A DNA stretch of 64,000 nucleotides from Pseudoteredinibacter isoporae. GTDB lineage: Bacteria > Pseudomonadota > Gammaproteobacteria > Pseudomonadales > Cellvibrionaceae. The position numbers were made by a program, and so were the translations under genes. This document shows, piece after piece, positions 18,530 through 27,103 of this stretch (positions are counted from its first letter, which is position 1; each line of letters begins with the position of its first letter). The DNA is taken from positions 102,678 through 166,677 of the forward strand of contig NZ_JAAONY010000005.1 in NCBI RefSeq assembly GCF_011602085.1, read 5' to 3'. The notes beneath the pieces were generated by a model, which saw only the letters and a program-made list of their open reading frames with translations, searched no databases and had not been told where the DNA came from.

Positions 18530-19435
18530 ATGTCAGTTGGAATTCCGGATTTTAATCATCTTAACCATACGGTGAAATATGATGGCCATGTTCTTACTCT
18601 CAATCCATTAAGTTTTAGATTGCTTAAAGCCCTTGCCGATGCAAATCAGGAAACGCTTTCCGTAAACACGCTGATCTCACAAGTTTGGGAGAACAGTACG
18701 GTGAGTAATGAGACTCTAAAGCAGAGAGTGTTTGTTTTGAGGAAGTCACTTGCTGAGGCGGGTATTGATGGCTTGGTGGTGCAATCGGTTCGGGGTGAGG
18801 GTTATCGCCTGATTATCGGGGGCGGTTTACAAAACGAGCAGCAAGCGAGCGCCCCTGAAGAAGAAAGAAGCGGTTTCGAGATCTCTCGGGTGCATAAGAA
18901 CGTTGCTTTATTGGCTGTCACACTTGCATTCCTTCTGGTCGCAACTGTGTTTATTTACAAAACCAGTTCAAGTACGACATACACCAACAACCGAGTCGCT
19001 CTCTGGACAAACATCAAACAAACCGACATGCCTAAAGCGGCTGCTTCTATATACGCGAACTGGCAGAAAATGTTACTCAATGAAAATGCGGACAGTAACA
19101 TCCACCTGGTACTGTCCGATCGACAGGAGGGGGTGCTTGTACCTGTTCAGGCAAGAAGAAGCCGAATCGCCTTAATAAGTTACTTTGAGTTGATCAACAA
19201 GAATGAGAAAGTGCTCGTTAATTTGAGCATAGTTGAGCCCAGAACCGCGACGATACTCAGGGCGGATAGCCTTGAGTTGACGCCCGGTTTGAATGCTGAG
19301 GAGGTTCTGCAATCGCATCTCAACGGAATGCTTAAACTGATTGCCTCGGGAAAACTGAACCTGGGTAAACAACATAAAGACAACCCCAAACACCCGATTT
19401 GGTCCCATTTAAAGGCCCTGGCCAAGCCGTCATAA
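18530..19435 (+). CDS. CadC-like membrane-bound winged-helix regulator
   Basis: An N-terminal OmpR/PhoB-type winged helix (about residues 5-100, with TLNPLSFRLLKALADAN, SNETLKQRVFVLRKSL and SVRGEGYRL) joins a single membrane helix (NVALLAVTLAFLLVATVFIY) and a C-terminal periplasmic domain of about 140 residues. This is the ToxR/CadC plan, in which the regulator binds DNA from the membrane. I place the start at the ATG at 18530, just before the DNA-binding domain; an ATG at 18503 or GTG at 18458 are alternatives because no ribosome site is strong. The next gene, a secreted serine hydrolase, is a plausible target. Confidence 0.82.
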   Translation: MSVGIPDFNHLNHTVKYDGHVLTLNPLSFRLLKALADANQETLSVNTLISQVWENSTVSNETLKQRVFVLRKSLAEAGIDGLVVQSVRGEGYRLIIGGGLQNEQQASAPEEERSGFEISRVHKNVALLAVTLAFLLVATVFIYKTSSSTTYTNNRVALWTNIKQTDMPKAAASIYANWQKMLLNENADSNIHLVLSDRQEGVLVPVQARRSRIALISYFELINKNEKVLVNLSIVEPRTATILRADSLELTPGLNAEEVLQSHLNGMLKLIASGKLNLGKQHKDNPKHPIWSHLKALAKPS

Positions 19436-19568
19436 CTCTTCATAATCCTTCATAAGACCGTTCACCCCCTCGATTAGACGGCCGATAACCATTAATAACC
19501 TCTCGTGACCCTTCTTGACTGCTTGCTTTGAGGGGCTTCGTGCTCTACTCCAAAAAAAGGAGCACGAT

Positions 19569-21017
19569 ATGAAACAATTACTCACAGTCTTACTACTGGT
19601 GCTTGTATGGCCCACTCACGCTCAAGCGAGCAACGGTGATGCCAGCAATCATGAGCAATCCCAACGATCCCAATACGAACAAGAGCTTTTCAAATTGCTT
19701 AGCCGTTTGAACGAGATGACCGGAGTGCCCGCATACTCAGTTGCCGTTGTTCACAAAGGCAGCACCGTTGCCTCTGTCTCATCAGGGTTTACGAATCTTG
19801 AAAAGAAAGAGAAGAGCCACAGAGAAAGCATTTTCAGGTTGGCGAGCGTGTCTAAAATCATTGGGGCGACGATGCTTGCCGAACTGGCTATGGAAGGAAA
19901 GCTCAAGCCAGATGCGCCAATTGGCGAATACCTGCCCCAGCTGGATAGAAAGTATCACCCGATAAGTACCCGGCAGCTGTTAGCGCATATTTCAGGAATG
20001 CCCCATTACCAGGCAAAAGATTACGACCTTTATAAGCGCCATTATGACTCTGCAATAGAGGCTCTAAGCACACTGAAAGGAAGGAACCTGCTTTCCAGTC
20101 CGGGTGAAAAATACCACTACTCAAGTCACGGCTATACCTTGGCTGGCGCAGTGCAAGAATCAATTTCGACTATGTCGCTATCTGAAAGCTTGCCAGCTTT
20201 TGTAGCGCGTTGGACGGGCAGAAAAACGCCCATTATCGAAGATATTCGAAATCTGGCTCCAAATACTTCCAAACTTTATTCCTTGTCATCCAGTGGTGCC
20301 AGTGAAGAAGAATTCGGTGAAAAGTCATACAGTGTTTTTGGAGCAGGCCTATCCGCCACGGCGGCCGATCTGGCGCAGTTCGGATACCAGGTGATCGACA
20401 GAAGCCACCGTAACCCTGCATTGAAAGCCTTGTTGTTTTCACCGACTTATACCACCGCAGGAACAGCCGTTGGCACAGCTAAATATCAGCTTGGCTTTGG
20501 CTGGCGGATGGGTGAGGACTTTCAGGGAAGAAAGGTCTACCACCATGCGGGCTCAACCCCGGGAGCACGTTCAATACTCGTGCTCTATCCCGAAGAGGCA
20601 TTGAGTATCGCCATTCTATCAAATGCCAGCTGGGTTTCTGCGATAGATGAAATGGCCTATAGCCTGGCTAGCTTGTATCTGGATAGCGCAAAAGCAAGGG
20701 ACCTCAAATCACAAGCACGATACAAAGCCAGCTTTGACGAATCGAATGGATCAGGCGAAATAAAGTGTACGGATGATCAGTGTTATCTCGCCAATGAAAG
20801 CACCTCCTTTACCCGGTGGCTAAATAAATTTAACGCCAACGGAAAGCCTGTAACAGATTGGCCCATTTATGCCTATTCCTCTGAACGTGGAGATCGATTG
20901 CTGATGGTCAACAAAGTGGGGATACGCACCTTGCTTGCCAACGGCGATGCCGATCACTACAGCTCAACTATCGGTAAAAGCAAAACCTACACAATTCAAC
21001 TTATCCCGCAGCAATAG
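19569..21017 (+). CDS. Secreted serine hydrolase, beta-lactamase fold
   Basis: A 482-residue exported enzyme of PF00144. The signal peptide MKQLLTVLLLVLVWPTHAQA and an AAGGAG eight bases upstream fix the start at 19569. The nucleophile is in SVSK (RLASVSKIIG); the second motif is YSS in YHYSSHGYTLAG; the third is HHAGSTPGA. A C-terminal extension of about 90 residues after the hydrolase fold includes a Cys pair (CTDDQC). It shares motif variants with the product of 11094-12257. The alpha/beta hydrolase gene starts 28 bases after its stop, so the two form an operon, with the CadC-like regulator 133 bases upstream. Confidence 0.83.
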   Translation: MKQLLTVLLLVLVWPTHAQASNGDASNHEQSQRSQYEQELFKLLSRLNEMTGVPAYSVAVVHKGSTVASVSSGFTNLEKKEKSHRESIFRLASVSKIIGATMLAELAMEGKLKPDAPIGEYLPQLDRKYHPISTRQLLAHISGMPHYQAKDYDLYKRHYDSAIEALSTLKGRNLLSSPGEKYHYSSHGYTLAGAVQESISTMSLSESLPAFVARWTGRKTPIIEDIRNLAPNTSKLYSLSSSGASEEEFGEKSYSVFGAGLSATAADLAQFGYQVIDRSHRNPALKALLFSPTYTTAGTAVGTAKYQLGFGWRMGEDFQGRKVYHHAGSTPGARSILVLYPEEALSIAILSNASWVSAIDEMAYSLASLYLDSAKARDLKSQARYKASFDESNGSGEIKCTDDQCYLANESTSFTRWLNKFNANGKPVTDWPIYAYSSERGDRLLMVNKVGIRTLLANGDADHYSSTIGKSKTYTIQLIPQQ

Positions 21018-21045
21018 CCACCACCTACAAATATTGAGAGAAATC

Positions 21046-22071
21046 ATGAACGATAAACTGAGCTTGCTCGCTTTAACCCTTGTCTTATTTTTGCCCATGC
21101 TTTCAGCATCCCCAGGAGCAGGCGCAAACTCCGACCAACTTCCAAAGCCTTACGGCCAAGGCAGCTATATCCCCAGTAAATTTGGGAAACTATATTACGA
21201 AGAAGAGGGGGCTGGTACTCCGGTTGTGATGATCAATGGCGGCCCCGGCGCCAGCAGAACAGTGTTCTGGGGGGCGCTGGATTTCTTAAAACCTTACAAT
21301 TACAAGATTGTCTATTTTGACGAAACCGGCGTAGGCCGATCAACTCGAAACATTCCAGAAACGTTTTCCCCGAAAATTACAGTCCAGGATATCGAAACTC
21401 TCCGAAAGCACCTCGATGTGAATAAAATCGTATTAGCCGCGCACTCCTATGGCGGTATTCCCGCTCTGCAATACGCCATTCAATATCCGCAGAATGTAGA
21501 AAAACTGATTATGTTGAGTGCTTCAGCCGATGGCATCAGTCAGCAAATGAACGTGGATGCGGCCAAATACCTGAGACGCACCTTCTTCCCTCAGGAATGG
21601 GAAGCGCTGGAAAAAATAAGAGCGAAAGGGGTTCTAAGCAGCGAGAAGGAGTATTCGAAGCCCTTTTATGATCGAAAAATGGGGAATGTATCGGATTGGC
21701 ATGACCCTAAAAACAGAGCCAAGCTACGGAAGTATCGATCAACAGATCAAAGAGATCGATTTAATATTGAGGTCTATAGGGATATAGCCGGCAATGATCC
21801 TGAGGTTGAAATTACAGGCACCTTAAAAGACATCGTCGTTAACAAAGAGACATTAAAGTCTTTTAATGTCCCCACATTGATCCTTAACGGGAGAATAGAT
21901 TGGAAAACCACCCCGCAAATGGCGTATCGATTCTATAAAATGCTGCCGGAAGGAGTAGGCCGGCTGGAGTTTCTTGAAAAAACCGGGCATTGGACTTGGG
22001 CAGAGGAGCCGGACAAGTTTGCAGAAATCGTGATCAGGTTTCTGGGTTCAGATTCACCCCCTGAGATATGA
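21046..22071 (+). CDS. Exported alpha/beta hydrolase, proline iminopeptidase-like
   Basis: A 341-residue alpha/beta hydrolase with a signal peptide (MNDKLSLLALTLVLFLPMLS). It has the oxyanion motif NGGPGAS, the nucleophile elbow AAHSYGG, an Asp in LNGRIDWK and the catalytic His in TGHWTWAEEP. HGGPG-like motifs are typical of prolyl iminopeptidases and related peptidases (S33). The ATG at 21046 has GAGAG upstream; the longer frame overlaps the preceding gene. Together with the serine hydrolase upstream it may act on peptides or esters in the periplasm. Specificity is inferred. Confidence 0.85.
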   Translation: MNDKLSLLALTLVLFLPMLSASPGAGANSDQLPKPYGQGSYIPSKFGKLYYEEEGAGTPVVMINGGPGASRTVFWGALDFLKPYNYKIVYFDETGVGRSTRNIPETFSPKITVQDIETLRKHLDVNKIVLAAHSYGGIPALQYAIQYPQNVEKLIMLSASADGISQQMNVDAAKYLRRTFFPQEWEALEKIRAKGVLSSEKEYSKPFYDRKMGNVSDWHDPKNRAKLRKYRSTDQRDRFNIEVYRDIAGNDPEVEITGTLKDIVVNKETLKSFNVPTLILNGRIDWKTTPQMAYRFYKMLPEGVGRLEFLEKTGHWTWAEEPDKFAEIVIRFLGSDSPPEI

Positions 22072-22328
22072 GAGGTTTCCGGGCTTCCTGAAAATGTCAC
22101 GACACGTCATTTCCCAGGAGACAAGGCTCGGCATCCATGAGTAGTGAAAGTTCAATCCAAAATTCCAGTATGCGTTTTATCACACGCTCAAAACGTTTCA
22201 ACGCAGCCTCGTTGTAGCTTGCGCGTAAATTTGGTCTTCTTTATCGCTTAAGTGTATTCAATGCACATTTTGAGTGTTGCTAATAAATAATCGAATAATC
22301 AAGGCCAAATATATCAATAGGCATAACT

Positions 22329-23210
22329 ATGTGTGATGAAATGACCGAACAAGACGCTAAGCAATACCTGTTAAATGAAGGGAAAATAAACAGGAGGGGG
22401 TTTAATAAGCTGGGTGTTGCAGCCTTCATAGCAGCCGTGTTGCCCAAGGCTGCCTATGCGGGTGCAGTGACAGAAACGCGCGTTGAGGTAACAACACCCG
22501 ATGGTATTGCTGATTGCTATTTTGTGCATCCCTCCAGTGGCAAGCACCCAGGTGTGCTCTTGTGGCCGGATATTAAAGGCTTGCGGCCAGTCTATGAGCT
22601 TATAGGCAAGCGTTTGGCTGAGGCGGGTTACTCAGTTTTGGTCGTCAATCCATATTATCGAGACGCTAAAGCGCCAGTGGTCGCACCCGATGCGAGTTTT
22701 AGTGATCCCGAGATCATGGATACGTTAAGAAACATGGCATGGAAGCTGACTGAGAAAGTTGTTAGCTCCGATGCGAAGGCCTATATCAACTTTCTTGATG
22801 GCCAGCCGAGTGTCGATGTGGATCGTAAAATCGGTACGTTCGGCTACTGTATGGCAGGCGAACTTGTCGTGCTGACGGCAGCGGCCGTTCCAGATCGTGT
22901 TGGTGCTGTGGCTTCATTCCACGGCAGCAGAAGCATGGTTACCGATGGCGCCAATAGCCCGCATCTGCTTATCTCAAAATCCTCAGCACCCGGGTTTCAT
23001 GCCGTTGCTGAAAACGATGACCAACGATCACCTGAAACCAAAAACATCATAAAAGCCGCCTACGATGACGCGGGTATTCCCGTTGAAATTGAGGTCTATG
23101 AAGGTACCTTGCACGGCTGGTGCACACCGGATTTTCATGGCTATCACGAACAGCAAGCGGAAAGAGCATGGGCTCGCCTTCTCCATTTGTTTAAAGGCGC
23201 TTTAGCGTAG
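22329..23210 (+). CDS. Dienelactone hydrolase family protein with Tat signal
   Basis: A 293-residue DLH-fold enzyme. The N-terminus has a twin-arginine export motif (NRRGFNK) followed by a hydrophobic stretch and AYA cleavage site. The nucleophile is Cys in GYCMAGE, as in true dienelactone hydrolases (GYCxGG), with the acid expected in ENDDQRSPE and His in GTLHGWC. Family members hydrolyse dienelactones in chloroaromatic breakdown or other small esters; export via Tat argues for a broader hydrolase. The ribosome site is weak, so the ATG at 22341 is an alternative start. A MITE-like repeat lies 51 bases downstream. Confidence 0.83.
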   Translation: MCDEMTEQDAKQYLLNEGKINRRGFNKLGVAAFIAAVLPKAAYAGAVTETRVEVTTPDGIADCYFVHPSSGKHPGVLLWPDIKGLRPVYELIGKRLAEAGYSVLVVNPYYRDAKAPVVAPDASFSDPEIMDTLRNMAWKLTEKVVSSDAKAYINFLDGQPSVDVDRKIGTFGYCMAGELVVLTAAAVPDRVGAVASFHGSRSMVTDGANSPHLLISKSSAPGFHAVAENDDQRSPETKNIIKAAYDDAGIPVEIEVYEGTLHGWCTPDFHGYHEQQAERAWARLLHLFKGALA

Positions 23211-23606
23211 TTTTCTGTGTGATTTTGAAGTTTTTAATCTGGCCCAATGAGCTATATCGGTTTTTCAAAAATCGTGTCTAGTGCTCGCTATTACATAGTC
23301 TAATGAAATCAATGGGTTAAGTAATAGCGGGCGCACATATTTACACACTTAAACACAGCGAGTGTTCGTGAAATGTTCTTTCGAACGCCCCCGGTATTAA
23401 TATTTCGAACTTCTTGGTGGTGCCTTTATAGGGAAAAATGTTATGAATCCAGTGTTGTACCCTTGTCGTCTCAGTCCTCTGGTTGAGGGATGAGTTTGAA
23501 TGAGTTCTATGCGCCGAGAAGAAAGCGTGGAAAGTATAAAGAGTTAAAATATATCACTACAATAGAATCAGTAGCCAGGCTATAACCTAGACGTTTAGAT
23601 TAACTT
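23211..23606. other. Intergenic region with repeat copy 1
   Basis: A 396-base A+T-rich gap. It contains the first copy of the 124-base repeat (23262-23385) and then about 220 bases leading to the orphan gene. A 16-codon frame at 23443-23493 has no supporting features. Confidence 0.4.
23262..23385 (+). repeat. MITE-like imperfect repeat, copy 1
   Basis: About 124 bases, roughly 80% identical to 24084-24208 in the same orientation. Shared blocks include TTTTCAAAAATCG at the left end, CAATGGGTTA in the centre, CGCACATATTTACACACT and GTTCGTGAAATGTT. This copy has an internal inverted repeat GCTATTAC / GTAATAGC around the central block. The right end (TTCTTTCGAA) is a degenerate inverse of the left. 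Confidence 0.7.
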
Positions 23607-24047
23607 ATGAATTTAATTGTAAACTTTGAAATCGATTCTACATTGGTTGGATACATAGCTTCGTATAATTCTATCGTGGATAAAGTTAATGGTGCCCTTT
23701 CGGGAAAACTGTATTCTAAGAACGTACATAATATAATTTTGACTCTTCAATGCATAGTTGTTCCCGAGGGCTTTGAGCATTTCTTGGTGCGACAAAAGCC
23801 TAAATGGGTGGGGTCTCACATTATGATTTTGGGGGGAAGTCAAAAAGAATTGAGAAATTGCATGTTTATGAGGGATTATCTTTCATCTGATATGGTACTG
23901 GATCTTTCAAAGCAAGAGCTCACGATCTCTACTAGAAACCTAGTACAAGAGATTGCCAATATCATAGCCCAAAGTAAATTTCCTGATTCCGCTATGAGTT
24001 TTAATGTTGATGATTTAGTTGAAGATATCAAGGCGGTAGTGGATTAG
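23607..24047 (+). CDS. Orphan protein of unknown function between repeats (146 aa)
   Basis: A 146-residue, slightly acidic soluble protein. I do not recognise the family. It has a beta-rich first half (MNLIVNFEIDSTLVGYIASY, NVHNIILTLQCIVV) and a helical C-terminus (TRNLVQEIANIIAQS) ending in acidic residues. The gene is A+T-rich compared with its neighbours and lies between two copies of a 125-base repeat, one gene per interval, as in a mobile cassette. The ribosome site is weak. A small, acidic, singly carried product fits an immunity-type or antitoxin-type role, but nothing in the sequence proves it. Confidence 0.6.
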   Translation: MNLIVNFEIDSTLVGYIASYNSIVDKVNGALSGKLYSKNVHNIILTLQCIVVPEGFEHFLVRQKPKWVGSHIMILGGSQKELRNCMFMRDYLSSDMVLDLSKQELTISTRNLVQEIANIIAQSKFPDSAMSFNVDDLVEDIKAVVD

Positions 24048-24083
24048 TTTAAAATTATTAGTAGTCTAATTCTTACAAAGCAG

Positions 24084-24208
24084 TTTTCAAAAATCGTACT
24101 TAATGCTCGTAACTCCATAATCTAATTAAAACAATGGGTTAGGTGATGGTGGACGCACATATTTACACACTCAAACACAGCAAACGTTCGTGAAATGTTT
24201 TTTGAAAA
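24084..24208 (+). repeat. MITE-like repeat, copy 2
   Basis: About 125 bases, homologous to 23262-23385. Its ends form an inverted repeat: TTTTCAAAAA at 24084-24093 and TTTTTGAAAA at 24199-24208. A central dyad (CCATAATCTAA / TTAGGTGATGG) could fold. Inverted ends, small size and no coding capacity fit a non-autonomous mobile element. Confidence 0.7.
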
Positions 24209-24273
24209 TCTCAATAGCCACTATTCAGATAAAGTTTGACTGGTGAGGGTCTAGTGGCGATTCACTGTCCTGG

Positions 24274-24299
24274 CAGCCCACTCTGAGTGGGCTGTTTTT
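24274..24299. terminator. Rho-independent terminator between convergent genes
   Basis: Stem CAGCCCACT-CTG-AGTGGGCTG followed by five T residues. It lies between the rightward orphan gene and the leftward nuclease-like gene. Confidence 0.8.
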
Positions 24300-24368
24300 A
24301 TCGACTACATTACTATCTAATATTAATTTTGATGTTGTGCCATTCTTAGTCAGAATTGCGTCATCCTA

Positions 24369-26447
24369 CTAGGCGCGCCATGACATCCATTCGGTTGCGG
24401 TTCTCTCATCAAGTTGTTCCATTGCATCTTCATCATTCGCGTACTTCTTGAGATAATGTTCTTGAAAATTCTTAGCCTTGGTCATCATTTCAGCATCTGA
24501 CAAATTGTCTTTCTCTATTTTAGCTATGGCGTCCCATATTTTCGCGCTCAATTCTAAGTCTTTATCTGCTTGCAATGAGGCAAAATCAAGTAAGTGAGAG
24601 ATACCTGTTGAGTTTGAGTTTCCGGATGCTAGTGATAAATAATCTATTATCGCTACTGGATGCATAACAAAATAACCGTCAAGTCCTTCTGGGTTTAACA
24701 TGGAGTGGGCTTTGTCCCAAGTGCAGAGTACTTTAACAAACCCCGAGGGTACTTGGTCTCCAGAAAGATAGGCAATAACTTTGGCATCGTGCCTTACAAG
24801 TATTGCCGCTCTATTGATATTGTGGGAGTAGAGAAAATCTTGAAAATGATTAATTTTCGATTCTAAATATTCAACATGGTATTGTTCGGTTGTGAATCCA
24901 TATTTTGCGGATATCTTGGAAATTTCCGAAGACGCTCGATCTCGTATTTTCCAGAATAATTTGTCTTCCATGTTCTCTGAAATTTGGTTTAATCTAATAC
25001 CAAAGACCTTCACATAATCTTCGAACGATATAGCCCTACCGCTTTGTCTTATGGTCGAGTAGTGGCTAACAAAAGCATTTCCAGAATGAGAAAGATCAAT
25101 ATCTGTTTCTACAATGTGTTTGTAATCTCTGCACGCTTCAATTAAGTGACTTGCTACTTCTTCAATATAGTCGGAAGGAATAATGGCATTAAATTTATGA
25201 TCTGATATCAGTTTGTATAGTGAGGCGCCCGATTTGGAGTATCTGTCTTCGACACTTTCATATAATAGTCCACAAATTATAGGGATGAAGACGGATGAAT
25301 CTATGTATACATTTAGACTTTCAGTTCCCCCAAGAGCATTGATTAAGTGGCTGGAGTTCGTATTGAGGAAAGCTTCGTATAATTTTGAGCAGGCAATATG
25401 TTTGGTGAATTCATTTTGCGCGAAAAATTCGGATAATGACGAGAATATATCTTGAGAGTTATCATGCCCAAATTTTGATGAGATTATTTCTTTAATTGAT
25501 TTATAGGCAATGTTATTTTCGGTGCTTTTTTCATAGATGCTATATTCATTGCTTGATAGGTGTATGGTTAAATCTAGAAAATTTCTTAGTAGCAAGTCTT
25601 CAGTGTCTTTGTCTATGTTTAGTGATAGGCTTTTCACTTTTTGACTAAATTCGGATTCTAATGTTCTTAATCCTAGCTCTGTTGTTTGTCTGAGTCCAGA
25701 GTATAATTTTTGTTCTTCAGGTGAAAGGCGGAGAATTCCTCCTTTACTTACAATTTCTGACTTTTGTAAGAGTCTGTCAATGCTGGATTTTAATTTGATA
25801 GCTTGATTGTTGTCGAAATTGTAGTGGTTTTTTATTTCCTCTATAAGAGTGTTTCTTTTGCAGAATTCAAGCCTTGAAAGGTGTGACTTTAAAATTGATT
25901 CGAAAAATCTTTCTCTAAGGTCTTGTGAGTCTTTATTGAAAAGTAGTAGTGAAGATACGGCTTCGTTTTTAGCGCTTAAATAGTTCGATCCTGTCGGGCT
26001 TTCGGTTTTTGTGTCAATCCCAAGTTGTAAGAGAGCGTTGTTGACTTCCCCGTTATTAATTAGCCTTCCCGCAATTGCTTGGTTGTCATACTTGGTTACA
26101 GCAACTCCCTGTTCTGACATTATGCGTTCTCTTATCTGTTCGAACGAACCCTCTGGTATTCTCCGGCTGGATATAAAATACATAACATTTGCGTTATATT
26201 TGGATTTCAGTTTGGCCGCATCATTCATTATTTTCTTTTGCCAGTTTTTCTCGACGGAAATTTGTATTCCAATTTCAATGCCTTGACCAATGTTTTTTAC
26301 AATGTTGAAGTCTTTTCCTCCGTCGTATGGCCCGTCGCAATAATTTGCATCTTTTATCCCGATTAGCGGCAGTATCATTGTAACCAAGCTTCTAAATGTC
26401 GACACGTCAGTTCCTTCGATCAGTCGCGATAGTGATTCAATGTTCAT
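24369..26447 (-). CDS. Putative REase-wHTH-PIN fusion nuclease, candidate defence protein (692 aa)
   Basis: I know no named family for the whole protein. The N-terminus (residues about 1-140) looks like a PD-(D/E)xK/Mrr-type endonuclease: D42-GGK-D46 in a loop followed by strand IQISVEKNWQKKI with Q62 and K67. Residues about 198-245 (LIEEIKNHYNFDNNQAIKLK onwards) look like a winged helix. From about residue 378 a PIN-like domain seems to begin, with D383 in YIDSSVFIP, E429/E430 in PSDYIEE, D554 in VRHDAKVIAY and D578 in CTWDKA, spaced as acidic metal ligands. No membrane segment is seen. The gene is clearly A+T-rich and sits beside a prophage, reading leftwards with the phage repressor. The domain calls come from motif reading only. 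Confidence 0.6.
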   Translation of the reverse strand: MNIESLSRLIEGTDVSTFRSLVTMILPLIGIKDANYCDGPYDGGKDFNIVKNIGQGIEIGIQISVEKNWQKKIMNDAAKLKSKYNANVMYFISSRRIPEGSFEQIRERIMSEQGVAVTKYDNQAIAGRLINNGEVNNALLQLGIDTKTESPTGSNYLSAKNEAVSSLLLFNKDSQDLRERFFESILKSHLSRLEFCKRNTLIEEIKNHYNFDNNQAIKLKSSIDRLLQKSEIVSKGGILRLSPEEQKLYSGLRQTTELGLRTLESEFSQKVKSLSLNIDKDTEDLLLRNFLDLTIHLSSNEYSIYEKSTENNIAYKSIKEIISSKFGHDNSQDIFSSLSEFFAQNEFTKHIACSKLYEAFLNTNSSHLINALGGTESLNVYIDSSVFIPIICGLLYESVEDRYSKSGASLYKLISDHKFNAIIPSDYIEEVASHLIEACRDYKHIVETDIDLSHSGNAFVSHYSTIRQSGRAISFEDYVKVFGIRLNQISENMEDKLFWKIRDRASSEISKISAKYGFTTEQYHVEYLESKINHFQDFLYSHNINRAAILVRHDAKVIAYLSGDQVPSGFVKVLCTWDKAHSMLNPEGLDGYFVMHPVAIIDYLSLASGNSNSTGISHLLDFASLQADKDLELSAKIWDAIAKIEKDNLSDAEMMTKAKNFQEHYLKKYANDEDAMEQLDERTATEWMSWRA

Positions 26448-26507
26448 AACAGTCCTTATTAGTCTGGCATATTTTTCTTAAAGGTAGAGTTTTGTGTTTC
26501 TATATTT

Positions 26508-26696
26508 TTAAAAAGATTGGGGTAAATAGAAGGTGGGTAAGAGCGATAGAATCTTGCTTTTCTTGATGTTTGTGCTCAATTTCTTCTTCCATGATTTCAG
26601 CAACCTACTACGTCGGGGCAGTGTTTTGTTGTTGAAGTCTTTAAGGTAGAAGTATGCTATCGCTGCTAGAGCAACGACTAATACAGTATAATCCAT
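26508..26696 (-). CDS. Small single-pass membrane protein (62 aa)
   Basis: Starts MDYTVLVVALAAIAYFYLKD, a clear membrane helix, followed by a strongly basic tail (RRSRLLKSWKKKLSTNIKK). AGGATG lies about seven bases before the ATG. It is transcribed in the same direction as, and 60 bases upstream of, the REase-PIN gene, and downstream of the phage repressor. I do not recognise it. It could be a phage lysogeny-module protein, a superinfection-exclusion factor, or a partner of the nuclease. Size and composition make a real gene likely but unproven. Confidence 0.5.
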   Translation of the reverse strand: MDYTVLVVALAAIAYFYLKDFNNKTLPRRSRLLKSWKKKLSTNIKKSKILSLLPTFYLPQSF

Positions 26697-26765
26697 TGTT
26701 AGTACATCCTGTTGAGTGTTAATGCTTTGGGCTAATCACTCGTTTCCGTGAACTTCTCGTTTAGT

Positions 26766-26846
26766 TATCCTGTAGTTTTTAACTACGATTCCGCTCAAAC
26801 CATTTTTTGTTGATTTTATATGCGGTTTCCGTACCTATCCTGTAGT
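26766..26846 (+). repeat. Short direct repeat TATCCTGTAGT, two copies
   Basis: The 11-mer TATCCTGTAGT occurs at 26766-26776 and 26836-26846, starting 70 bases apart, near the left edge of the prophage. The first is part of a small dyad (GTAGTT-TTT-AACTAC). Regulatory or attachment-arm sites are possible. Confidence 0.4.
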
Positions 26847-27098
26847 CGGAATCTTTTCTGTTAATGGGCTAATTTGCCCCGACTTTGGCAGTTCTTCTCC
26901 AAACACCAGCCAGTGTTTGTATTGGGGGAACGCATCGCCTATGGCTTGTAAATGGTCAGTGTTGAATTTCTGCCTTTCGTTACAAAGAGCCCTAATAGTT
27001 TCTTTCTTTATCCCAGTGGCCTCGCTGAAGTCCTTGTATTTGGTCCTCTCGTTTGGGCATGTGACATTAATTAAAGCTATTAAACGACTTGCAATCAT
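26835..27098 (-). CDS. Phage repressor-like DNA-binding protein
   Basis: An 87-residue protein with a lambda-type helix-turn-helix: FSEATGIKKETIRALCNERQ is the turn and recognition helix. A tail follows, IGDAFPQYKHWLVFGEELP, typical of small phage repressors of inoviruses. It is divergent from the next phage gene, with symmetrical operator-like sites between them, the first only five bases upstream of its start codon. It therefore probably maintains lysogeny and represses itself. Confidence 0.72.
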   Translation of the reverse strand: MIASRLIALINVTCPNERTKYKDFSEATGIKKETIRALCNERQKFNTDHLQAIGDAFPQYKHWLVFGEELPKSGQISPLTEKIPTTG

Positions 27099-27103
27099 TA
27101 AAA

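Larger units (their letters stand above)
24048..24368. other. Intergenic region with repeat copy 2 and terminator
   Basis: A 321-base gap between convergent genes. It holds the second repeat copy (24084-24208) and the terminator at 24274-24299. I see no gene. Confidence 0.4.

Noticed and set aside
23443..23493. 16-codon ORF in the repeat region
   Set aside because: No ribosome site or recognisable feature; too short to support.
23262..24208. Integron attC sites framing a gene cassette
   Set aside because: GTTAAGT and GTTAGGT resemble the attC core, but there is no matching RYYYAAC partner at the right distance and the homology runs well past the core on both sides.
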